Shown here one piece after another: positions 36,001 to 48,856 of a stretch of 64,000 bases of DNA. Position numbers and translations under genes: made by a program. Source of the stretch: Euborellia annulipes (taxonomy: Eukaryota > Arthropoda > Insecta > Dermaptera > Anisolabididae); the NCBI GenBank assembly GCA_023213315.1, contig JAKCPI010003219.1, positions 1-64,000 on the forward strand, in the 5' to 3' direction. Every line of letters starts with the position of its first letter. The stretch's first letter is position 1. The notes beneath the pieces were generated by a model. That model was not told the DNA's origin. It was given only the letters and a program-made list of their open reading frames with translations, and searched no databases.

Positions 36001-39000
36001 TGAAGTATAGTTGGATTCCAAGGTCAGTGGCAAAGTTTTAGGTATATTTAGAGTTCTGGAGCAAGTAAAATTAAATTAATAGTAGCGCCGACTGTATATT
36101 ATGATCTCGTCCTGAAGGAGAAAAAGCTACTTTTAAGAAAACACTTAATAGAGCTATGGGCGGCCAGGGGGAGGCAGGGGGGCCGCTGCCCCCCCCTGGC
36201 TGGTCCTAAAATTAAAAAAATATATATATATATATATTTTTCCCATTGGAAATTTTTTTTTAACACCCCAATTCACTACATTAATTTTTTTTTTTATTTA
36301 AGGTTGTTCGGACATTAAAGCTCCACTTTGGTAGCTTATAAGCTAATTTTTTAATATGTTATTAATCACTATCAAATACGTATAAAATAAAATTTTGAAG
36401 AGATCTGACACAGGGTTATCGTGTAATTAATTTTTAAAAAATTGAAATTTAACATGTAGCCTATGGGGAAAACGACAAACGCACACATATGAATTATATA
36501 GGCATCTGTGCAAATGATAAAAAAAAAAAACTTACATTTTATTAATTCACTTCGAGGAATATGTTAAAAATAAAATCAAAAGTTTTGTCGACCGCCTTTA
36601 AAGATCTTTTATTCAAGAAAGTCAAAAAATTCTCCAAAATGACAGTTGCTATTATTTAAAAATAATGAATTCTCGAGAGTCAGACCAGCCTGGCAACGTC
36701 GCATAACATAAGTGTCTTATCTCTATGTCTGTTACATTTTTTTTTTCAATTTTACAATATTTTTTCTCGCAAATCGTCCATTGTGTTTAAACTGATTTGC
36801 ATTAAACATAGTAATATATTAAATAAAATAAAATTTAAGGCGTTTAACATTTAAAATAGATAGTTGATGAATGCAATGTTGCCAGTTCTATATTACGTGA
36901 AAACTGCTCAGTCAAAAGTCATTCATTTATTATTTTTGGTAATTAAATTATTAACTTAATCCAATTATAAACTATGATAGGTCACGACTAAATTATAATA
37001 AGGAATTTTGGCATTCAAATTTTTAATTTTATTTAAAAAAAAATTTAGATTCTATTATGACTTACGATGTACTATCCGAACAACCTTAAATAAATAATTA
37101 ATTGCAATTGGAAGATTTTCGCTGGCATCAATTGCTGGTTTTTATTCTCCAGTCTTTCCTATAAATAATTAATACTCTATGTAGATATTAATTGCAAACC
37201 CCCCTCTTTCGCCCTAACGAGGAGTTGGCCCCCCTAACAAGAAGTCTGGCTACGCCCATGAATAGAGCTAAGTATTTTGGTTGCCTAACTCAAAGCTCCA
37301 CTTTTGAGCTTATCAGGTACTTGTGTCACACTATGTACCAACAATTTTCATAAAAATTATTTTGTTTTAAACATTTTATTTATAATTGAAATATTTAAGC
37401 AAACTAAACAGAATCAACTTTTTTTTTTTCATAAAATAAAAAATAATTAATCTTATAATTCGAACGCATAGAGCAAATCTCTCAAGGGCCGGTTGTTTGA
37501 GTTATAGTCAACTAGCAAAGTAATCCGACAGATAGCAAATTATCGATATAGTAAACAAGAACACTCTTAACTGAACTTTGGTGTTAGCTAAATAACTTTG
37601 GTCTGAGGTCATGGGCGTAACTAGGGGGTGCCCCCCCCCCAGAAAGCTCCTTGCCCCAAGAAAAATTGAGAAAATATGGGCCCACCGGAGGATAGCTTGT
37701 CACATGCCCCCCCCCCCAGCCAAATTCTCTAGTTACGCCCATGTCTGAGGTGTTATTTAATCATATGATTAGTTGACAATTTGTGAAGTGGCTGTTGTAT
37801 ATCAACAATAGAAGAGGGAGAGGGAGCGGGCAGCCAGGAAGTAAGCCTCTACTCTTGAGTTTCATTTCGTAGAGGCTTACTTCCTGGCTGCCCGCTCCCT
37901 CTTCTATTGTTCATATGATTAGCTTAACTAGAACTGAATAGACTAGAAAGTCATGTCAACTAGCTTATCCGAGGGTTAATTATTTTAAATGAAAAAACGG
38001 ACCCTAAATATAACTAAATTATAACCAAAGATAAAGTTGACTAGGTGCTCTACTTTGAAAATATTCATAAATTATAGTTGATAAATTATTTATTTGCCGA
38101 CTACGTAATACAGTATTTGATTTGTAAGCATGCTCCAAGGATAATCCGTTAGTTTTTATTCATAGAAAAGAGAGCCTTAAGGGATTTATCTTTTTGTTTT
38201 AATTGAGACGTAGTTTGCTTTGTTTCTAAATATTTCCCAATCTATAAATATTTTTTTCTATTATTGATTTGAAATGAGAGCGAAAATCTCTTTAATTTGA
38301 ACAAACTCGATCTTTTGAGTAAAGTATAAGTAAACAAAAAACAAATTGCAATCAAAAATAAATCCTTTTCGGGTGAATGATCCAAGTGATGGTCGCTTAC
38401 CTCGTAGACGTTTGGATGCCAAACTTTGGTGAGAAATCGAATGCTGGGCGGAGAATAGGGATAGTCTGGCGGGAATTTCATATTGGCCTGAAACAAAAAA
38501 AAAGACAGTCGGTCAATTCGATCGGAAAAATGAAAAGAAGGAAGGGAGAGGGACGGAAAGGGTATCACCCTAGGTCAAGGACAAACCAAGTCGGTGTCAA
38601 CGACGACCCCTCCGACCCCCAGGCTTAAATAAAGACTCACAAATATGCGTTGGAGGCGATTGTCCTCTGTGACGTAAACAAACGTTGCAACCTAGGCTAA
38701 ATGGGGGACTAGAGGGGGGTCCATTGGCCAAGTGCCATCGCCGACCTTCGTCGACGATAGACGACCGACGACCGACGACGACCTTTCTATGAAAATTGCA
38801 AGATATTGACCCAAAATGCATTTTCTTCCTTAATTAACATTTTTTTTAAAAAGCTAAATGCGTATTTTAAAGGATGAAATGATTTTGCCTTCATAAAAGA
38901 GAATGAACTGTTAAATTTAAAAAAATAAAGCAAGAGATCAGGGTCAGGATAACGCGACTTGACATCAACTCAAGGATGGAATTAAATAAGATTGAAAGGC

Positions 39001-42000
39001 CTTTCTTTACTCTAATTTTTTTTATTATTTTTTATTAAATCAATTCTCTTGAATTTTGCTTTTTATATGTCGTTACACAGAGTCGACGCCAAGGTAACGA
39101 GGGTTGCAAATGCCAGGGCTTTATGCCCGCCAAAGGCCAATCGGGAGATTTCAACAATGTTTTTACAGTTAACTCAAACAGAACAGGCGATAATTTCTCT
39201 ACGGGAAAATAATGTGAATCATTCAAGGCAAAAATGGGCACATGAAGACTAAAAGTACAATTTTCTTATTTTGTCCTCGGGCCTTGGTGCAGTGGTTAGC
39301 GTGCTGGCCTTCTGTACCAAGGGTCACGGGTTCGCATGCGTTCCGTCTCATGCAATTTATTTCAATTCAATTGGCTACCAATAAATCGAAATAAATAGAG
39401 ACGAGGTCTAAATGGCCTCAGTCGAAAAAGACCTTAAATTAATTAAAAAAAAAAATCTTATTTGTTGAGAATTTTTGTTGGAATAGGTCTTATCTTCAGT
39501 TTGAATTCATTTTATTCAAATCTTTTTAGATCTCAGACCGCCGAACTGAGAAACGCGAACAGCGGAGGGGTCGAAACCTGCCGGTCTGAGATCTAAAAGA
39601 CTTAAATTAAATAAATCCCGATTGAAGTTGAGACCTATTCCAATTTCAAGTATTATATTGTCTAATATGCACAGTAGGGTGGAGGAAAACACGAACATTT
39701 TCATTGCCTGAGTCATTATATAGGTCAAAAAGGCAAAACTAATTGTCTTCAAATTTCAACTCAAAATGTTGTCATCTTGAGGTTCCCCAACTCAAGTGAA
39801 ACTTTCGATATATAGTACAGTCCAGGCAATTTATTTATACTATTTGGTACCCAAATGATTAATTAGAAAACACTTCTAAGCCCAAAAATACAGCTCAGGG
39901 GGTACGTGGATGGCGACCACGAGCTGTCCTAGCTGGGACTGCCAGTACTTGTGTACTTTGCAACTGTCTACTTTGTCTCTTCCCTTCTATATTTTCAATC
40001 AGGCGTCAGACCGTGCGGCCTGATCTTTTCCTTCCCGGTCGTAAAAACTGCCGACCCCGCACTGCAGGATTAAAGCGAAAAAGGAAGAAGATTCTAAACC
40101 CAAAAATTAAATTAAATAAACTGATTTTTTTTTTTACTTTTTGATGATATTTCCTTCCTTTGGCCCCGTGTGTGGAACCCGAAGACGATGAGGGATTTTT
40201 TGCAATGAGTTTGTTTCCAAACAGCACCATTTATTGAGTCAGGAAACATTAAAATAAAAAAGATTTTTGCCTTTTTCTTTCCACCCTAATGCACAGTCCT
40301 GGCGAGTTATTTTGTTGGTTGATCAAATGACTTCTGGGATTTAGCTACCCTTCATCTCCCCAGTTCGCGATGCCTATAGAAAATCTTAGAATCCTTTATC
40401 GGTGTGTAATTTTATTTTTAATTTAAATATATTTTATTTGAATTTCAGGTGATTTGGTTCTTTGGAGAACTTTCGGCAAGTAACCATATGAAATTCAAAA
40501 AAAAAAAAAATACCATATTTGGATTTGACATCTTTTTCGAAGTGACATTTTCCCTATTTAAATCAATAGAGTGCCGTTTATTCGTGTGTTTTTAATCCAT
40601 TCCAGTGGCGTAGTGAGCTTAACTCGCGCCCGGGGCACTATACCTTTTTAGCGCCCCCCTAACCCCTATATTCCAAAACCATATAATATATATATTTTTT
40701 TAAATATTTTATTTTGGAACTTTTCGGATTTTCGGCCATTTTTTTTTGGGCGAGATTTTTTTCGTCGAGTTTGTTTTCGGCGAGATTTTGCTTAGGGCGA
40801 GAAAATTTGGGTTTTCGGATTTTTCGACGAGATTTTGCTTTCAGATAGAAAATTTTCGGTGCGTTTTTTTTTCGGCGAGAATTATTATATTACACTGGCA
40901 CTACATTTCAAAATATATTTTCCAGAAATCAATTATAATAAAAATAAAAATTATCCAGCAATTTTTTGTTTTGCGGACCATTTGGCGCCCCTTTGTGAGT
41001 AGCGCCCGGGGCATCATGACCCCCCTTGCCCCCCCCTCGCTACGCCACTGATCCATTCAAAAATGCAAATTTTTTAAGGCCCAATAAATCGCACCCAGAT
41101 CTTTTTGATAAAATTGTCTGTCCCTATCCCCTAGCATGGTCCTATTTCCTATTTCCGGTATATAACCATATTGTAATGCAAACGAGAAATGGAATATGAA
41201 GTATGGAAGACGATAAGTCCTAGCTCGGGCAGCTTATGATTGCCAGTCATGCTCTGAGTATAATGACCACAAATTAAAACAAAATTATTCTCTTTGTGAT
41301 TAATATGAATTTATTTCGTTCTCCCGTCAAGAAGTCAGTGCTCTATTTAAAAAATCGTAAATTTATTTTAGAGGATAAATAAATCGCGTCCGTCCTTCCT
41401 TTTTTTTTTAATATTGATGATCCGGAAGAGAAGCGTTTGCTTCTTTTTATATATTTCTTGAATGTCGAAAGAAAATGTGAAAGAAAAGGTCGCCGGATAA
41501 AAAAAAAAAGAAAACATGCGTGAAACGGACCAACTCAAGGCGTAGCTTTCTGTTCTCAGACTCGTTCGTCGTCGTCGTCGTCGTAGCTTACAATCCGAGT
41601 GGTCTAAGAAGCAGAACGAAATTTCACTTAACAAAATCATAAAAATAGGAGAAAAAAAAATTTCGTTTTCTATAATAAACAGTTTTTATTTAGAAACGTA
41701 CAGGTAAAAACAAGAGAGAGGGAGAGAAAAGTTCGTAGATGCACTCTCTCTCTCTCTCTCATTCCCTTTGTTCTCGCTTCCTAGGGCTTGCTGGACGTTG
41801 ACCGAATACATCTTTTTAAAAGGAACTTTAAACGTCATTCTTGAGGAGGAGGAGGGAGGAAGGAGGGGGGAGGAAATAACCATATAATAAATTCTTCAAT
41901 GGGCCAGGGGACATTTAATCCAACAATATACTCACAAAAATGGGCCGCAAAAACTAGAATCTAGCGACACTATGGGACAAGTGAATATCGTTTGTATAGT

Positions 42001-45000
42001 CGGCGCCACAAGTGCCTGATGTGCTTGAGAGTGGAGCCTTGAGCTTAGGCAACCATTATTATGGATAAGGTAAAATTTAATTAAAACAAAATGTTTGATT
42101 TAATTAAATTTTATAACTGCGAGTAAACTTCCTCTTGAAATTGATTCTTTAAAACTCGTACAATCGAGTTATTTTCAAAATGTATTGTTGTCTTCCCCTT
42201 GGCAACAGGAGCTTTTCCCCTACAGTTGCATTAAAAATAGATTATCAAGAGTCGCAGGAGCGACTCGTCGCCGAGCAAGTAAAAAGCAAAAGAAAGCAAA
42301 GAAACTCTTAATACTACCATTTAGTTGACATTCCAATAGATGCCAATGGCCCATTGCATTTAGATGGACGAGTCGTCCCTAGACTATATTATCAAGAATG
42401 ATTTTAAATCCTTAATAAAAGATAGGGACGTGAAAAAATTTTTTTTGAGAAACTTTTCTCTTTCTGGGCGAATATCTCAAAAAAGTTTTTAAGATATCGG
42501 AGCCAAATTTTTTTTATATTAAACTAGAATAAATAAGGATTATTTTGAGCACGAATTCAAAAAAAATTCCAGTCCCAAAAAGAATGGCAGAGGCTCAAAG
42601 TTGAGATTTTGCCGATTTCGGAAGGTCAAAAGTTAGTCTCTTATTTTTCCTTTTTTTTCATTCTTTTCTTCAATTTTCAAATTTTTAGACAAAGCTACAG
42701 GTTTCCCTGCTGGACCGATTTGGATGAAATTTAAAATACAAATAGATACTATCAAAAACCCGATACCTTTGATATAAAATTTCATTTTGGATCAAAAGTG
42801 ACTTTTTGAGAGGTATTCAAAATTTCAAATTTGTCCTATCTTTAACATGGCGAAAAGACAATTTTGACTATTTTGCTCCCTGATGACGTCATCTAGGAAC
42901 ATATCTATTAATATTAGTAATTTTCATCCCTAATGGAACAAAAATTTTTTAGGATAGATCCATTCAGATAGAAATAGATTAACGTGATAAGAAGGAGTGC
43001 TACCAACATTAAATAAATAAAAAACCTAAAATTTTATAAAATTTAGGAAAATCCTATGTTTATCGTTTCGAATGGATACCAAACGATGTATTTACATTCT
43101 ACCAACATAACAAAAATAAAAAACCTAAAATTTTATAAAATTTGGTGAAATCCTATGTTTATCGTTTCGAATGGATACCAAACGATGTATTTACATTCTA
43201 CCAACATAACAAAAATAAAAAACCTAAAATTTTATAAAATTTGGTGAAATCCTATGTTTATCGTTTCGAATGGATACCAAACGATGTATTTACATTCTAC
43301 CAACATAACAAAAATAAAAAACCTAAAATTTTATAAAATTTGGTGAAATCCTATGTTTTTCGTTTCGAATGAATACCAAACGAAGTATTTACATTCTACC
43401 AACATAACAAAAATAAAAATCCTAAAATTTTATAAAATTTGGTGAAATCCTATGTTTATCGTTTCGAATAGATACCACACGATGTATTTACATCCTACCA
43501 ACATAACAAAAATAAAAATCCTAAAATTTTATAAAATTTGGTGAAATCCTATGTTTATCGTTTCGAATGGATACCACACGATGTATTTATTTTTTACTGT
43601 TTGGAATGCATATTAAAAGATCTATTCATGGGATAACTTAATATTTAATAAACAAAAATTAATAAATAATATTTTCATGTAATATTTCACAAAAAGAAGT
43701 GAAATCTCAGCCAAAAACATCGGAGATGCAAAAAGGGGCGCCTCGCATTATTTTTGCCTAGCGTCGAGGTGAAATCAAAAAAATGCGCCTCGCTTTTCTG
43801 ATTTATATAAAAGCGAGGATATATGAAACAAATAAAATTCTGTAGGGGTTTTATTTAAGTGAAAATATTTCCTCGCTTTTATATAAATCAGAAAAGCGAG
43901 GCGCATTTTTTGATTTCACCTCGAGCTAGGCAAAAATAATGCGAGGCGCCCCTTTTTGCATCTCCGATGTTTTTGGCTGATTTATTTATTATTATAGAAT
44001 AAAAAAAGATTATTTATTTATTATTTTATAAATATCGGTTTGGTTGACTAAGCTCAAGGCTCTACTCTCGATCATATCAGAAACTTGTGGCACCGACAGA
44101 GCCTATTATTTAAAAAAAAAAAAAATATTTTTCCTTCGCTGATGATTCGGCAATAATCAGATCAACAATTAAATTATTAATTTTATTCTGGACAAAAAAA
44201 AAGAAAGAAATTTAAAGGTATTCTGTGAATATGCTTATTTGTTGAAAGGCCAAACTTTCCATGGCCCGGAAATCGAACCCTATCTGTTTGGTGTGCACCA
44301 GACCACCGGACCCTCGACCAACACCATCAAATACTCACTTCTCTATAGATGCCAGAGGCGAATTAAAGGGGGGGCGGTGGGGGCGATCGTCCCCCCCCTG
44401 GAAGAAATTCAAAAAGTTAATTAACTAGTAATCTAAAAAAAATTATGATTTCCGCTCTTTGAATTTGTTACCAATCAATTTAAATAAATAGGAAAGGGGT
44501 CTAAATGGCCATAGATGCCGACAAAGTCTTTAAATAAAAATTAGGTGTTGGCTGTGTCTTCTACACAGCCGGTGGCTTTTTAACGTGACAACGTCTTTTG
44601 CTTGACTTCAAAAAAAAATTTTCACTCTTACCTATATTGAAATATAAAGAGACAAAGTATTGTTTTTTTTTTTTTTTTTTTTTTACTAGTAGTTTGTTTT
44701 CATAAATAAACATGTTCAAACATTTTCATTGAAACAATATATGACAGGTGTGGCTTTTTTTTATCCATTAAGGGCGACTTATGCTTAAAAAATGAGGTTT
44801 TTCGAGAAAAAAAACTAATTTTGGAGTTAATCACTCGGGATTTTTTTATTTATTCTATTAGAGGTTATCTTTCTGCACCAAATGACATCCCATTTAGTCT
44901 GATCTGATTAGCCGTTCGGAATCTACAGGGGTTTAAATTTTCGAAAAACGAAATCCCGCCGAGTGCTCTCATGCGGTAAAATGACGTCATATCAAAAAAA

Positions 45001-48000
45001 TGAAAAAATTACCTCTGGGCATTGGACCACTCTTTCTAAAACTATATTTAGATTTAATGTACTTTTTATGGTCAAGTAGCTAGGCGTTACATAAATAGGG
45101 CTATTTTTCGATATTTTTTTGCCTAAAAAATGAGGTTTTTCGAGAAAAAAACTAATTTTTGAGTTAATTACTCGAGATTTTTTTTATTTATTCTATTAGA
45201 GGTTTTCTTTCTGCACCAAATGACATCCTATTTAGTCTGATCTGATTAGCCGTTCGGAATCTACAGGGGTTTAAACTTTCAAATTAGAATTTACCGCAGC
45301 GCGGTAAAATTAAATGATAGGAAAAAAATAAATGGTGAAATCTTTAGCTGAAAACTCATTCTTTCTAACCATATATTTCCCATAATTATACCTCTTAAAA
45401 CAGAGGAGTTATTCAAGCTGATAAACTTTTTCGTGCATTTGTAAGACGTTGTCACGTCAAAAAAAAAATAAAAAAAATCGCCCCCCCAACAAAATTGTAT
45501 TAATCCGCCACTGATAGATGCAGTTGGTCTACCTAGCAGAGACGGATTAAGAGAGAGGGGGGCGACCGACAAAAAATTGAAAAAGTTTTAAAAAACTAGT
45601 CATCTAAAGAAATTAAGATTTTTTGTCTAAAATATATTTTTACATTTATTTTAGACTATCAATCTAAAGTCTCAAATCACCTCAACGGTGCTAGTAGTAT
45701 TTTTAGGTATTATTTAAAAAATGTTCATCCCCCAGAGAGGCTCTCCTGTAAATTGAATCTTCCAACCAACCGCCTCCACCGGTTTCGCATCCCGTCACAA
45801 AAATTTCTTTAAATTGAATTGGCACCAATCAATTTAAATAATAGGGACGGGGTCTAAATGACCATAGATGCCGAAAAAAGATCTTAAATAAAAAAAAAAC
45901 AAAAACCGCCCCCACCGACAAAATTGCATTAATCCGACCCTCCTACCGAGAGAAATGAAGTGAGGAAATGTTCTCAATTGTCAACCGTTTGTTATACCAG
46001 CAAGGGGACAGACATCTTGTCGGCTCTAACAAAAAAAGGACACTTGAAATTCTTCAAAGAGCTCCGACAAGAAATAGATGCCAAACCTTTTGTGATTTGT
46101 ATATACGAGTATGAAGAAGAGCAGGGAAAACTTTGTACAGTTTTTAACAATTTATAAATGTAACCAACTCTCTCTCTTTCAAAAATATTTTTACATTTTT
46201 TAAAGAAATTATCAAATTTATTAGAAATATTTTTTTCTGTGCCTGGGGTTCGTCGGGCAACCTCTCGGATCCCAAGCTTTTGAGACGATGCAAAAATTAA
46301 GATTAAAATCTGGTGTGATTGGTGGTCACACAGCACACAACTTTCTCTTACCTTCGGTAATCGAAAGTTGTCTGCTGTACTTGTCACACCAGATTTTTTG
46401 TGTCGAGATATATTTAGTTTCCGACAGTAAAAGTAAAGTGGTCTTCAGAAGATTTCAATGGAAAAATGAGAATATACATTTTAAAGAGCATCTACAAATA
46501 ATTGATTTTTGAATTTTAATCAAAATCGTTGAAGCGAATTTTGAGAAAATCGAAAAAAAACTGAAAAATTAATTCAGTAGTAATACCCTTTGGCCGATTT
46601 TGTTTAAAAGCTTATTTTCACGCTCCAGGGGGGGGGGGGGGGGGAGGGGGGGGTGTCTAACTTAATTATAAAATTTCAAACACCTAGCTCAATTCATTCA
46701 TGCTTTAAATTGAAACCAGAGAGACAATGTCGCGAAAACTACTTTTTTTGATTCAGGGGACCTCAAAACGTGAAGATCCATCAAAATCTCGACATCGAAT
46801 TTTTGACATGAATCTAATACATTCTCTCTCTATATATATTAACATATATAGAGGTAAGAGAAAGTAAAAATATTTTAAAATTTTTGAAAAGTTAAAGTTA
46901 ATTATTTTATTTAGTTTTTTTACTAATACTTGGTTTATTTTTAGAAAAAGATGGATTCCGTAAAAACTAAAGGCGGCCCTGTTCACAAACACTCTGCTTT
47001 GATTTTTTATAAACTTGTGGCAGTAGCATCTCATATCCGCAATAGGATCGCTGTTTAAAGAGCGAAATGTTTGCAATAAAGTGAAATGATGAGAGCGAGA
47101 GAGAGTAGAAGAGCTAGTTTCTTCTTCTCCAAACAAAAGTGTACCGGTAATTTATTTTATTTATTTATCGGTTTTGTTTTTAATCTTTTAATAGTAGAGC
47201 TGAGGATTTGATAAAGCAAACAAAAACATTCCCATTTAGTGAGTCAGGTTTTTGTTAAATTATTAATTTACAGTTTTTCTAACCTACAACTGTCAATTCC
47301 TTTATAATCATATTTATTATTTTCTTTAATTAATAGCAGATAATTAAATTCAGTTTGCTTTTATTTTTTTAGGTTTCTGATAAGGAACTAAACATATGGA
47401 AAATTAATTTTATAATATATGGACCCTGTTATGCATTAGTGTGTCAAGCGCCAAAAAATTAAAAATTGAGTTAAGCCCGGAATATTGTTTCAAATGCTAT
47501 AATTAATAGTATTTTTTATGAAATATGTCCTAAAAAAATTTATATTTAATGTTACTTGCAAAATTGACAAAAAAAAATTATATATAATCCAATGAAAACA
47601 AAAAACTTTAATGTTAATTTTCTCAAATCTCGGTAGCTGGCGCTTGACACACTAATGCGTAACAGGGTCCATATATGGGTCGAAAACAGGTTTTTTGCAA
47701 ATCTATTACCTCAAGAAAGAAATATTTGTTTTGGTTTCTATAATATAAATATGGGGAATGACTTCCCGGAGACTTTCTCGTATATTCTTTTGGAATTACG
47801 TCTTGATGTGTGTGTGAACACAATTGCTTAAAAACCAAAGCAGCTAGATCGATGAAATTTGGTATATGCTCCTTACACTAAAATTGTAGATTTCTATCAA
47901 CTTTTGGAGTAAATACGTCACTTGGAAGTAGTACTTTACTTAAAAAGTTTTTTCAAAAATTTTGAAATTTTCAATTTTTTTGTTATATTATGATAAAATA

Positions 48001-48800
48001 CTCTATTTTAAAAAGCTTTTATTCTTTGACATTTTTACGAAAACTGAATAGTTTTTGAAATAATCACAGAAGAAATAGAAAATATTCGTTAATTTTGATA
48101 AAAAATCAAAACAAAATCATACAGGTGTCATTAAAAAAAGGGTAAATATAAACAAATTCATTGCCCCCGGGTTTGGCGTAGTAAGTAGCGCGCCTACCTC
48201 CTATACCAAACGTCGCGGGTTCGGACCCAGGCAGTCCGATGATTTTATTTAAGCCATTTGGATAGCAGATGGCTTAAATAGAAATGCCTGACCCCACAAT
48301 AGATATATTCTCTACAACGGTTATCGTCAAAGTCTTATATGGCCTAAGTTGCCGAAAAGACTGCATGAATGTGTGTGTGAATGTGAGTGCGAATGAGAAA
48401 AAAGTGTGAATGTTTTATTAAAAAAAAAAAAAAAAAAACAAATTCATTTGTTTCACAAATTCATTTGTTTATATTTATCCTTTTTTAATGACACCTGTAT
48501 GATTTTGTTTTGATTTTTTATCAAAATTAACGAAAGTTTTCTATTTCTTCTGTGATTATTTCAAAAACTATTCAGTTTTCGTAAAAATGTCAAAGAATAA
48601 AAACTTTTTAAAATAGAGTATTTTATCATAATATAACAAAAAAATTGAAAATTTCCAAATTTTTGAAAAAACTTTTTAAGTAAAGTAATACTTCCAAGTG
48701 ACGTATTTACTCCAAAAGTTGATAGAAATCTACAATTTTAGTGCAAAGAGCATATATCAAATTTCATCGATCTAGCTGCTTTGGTTTTTAAGCAATCGTG

Positions 48801-48856
<56 letters not shown>

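Noticed and set aside
38597..38821. GC-rich frame with GACGAC repeats
   Set aside because: Low-complexity CGAC repetition; no family similarity and no splice sites.
39516..39752. 78-residue frame near the palindromic element
   Set aside because: Starts in AT-rich sequence and ends inside the palindrome arm; no conserved motif.
43000..43590. CRISPR-like array
   Set aside because: The 99-bp units are uniformly conserved with no repeat-spacer alternation, and the context is a eukaryotic intron.
46753..47136. 127-residue frame
   Set aside because: The C-terminal half is repeat-family sequence and the rest is AT-rich; no splice or family support.
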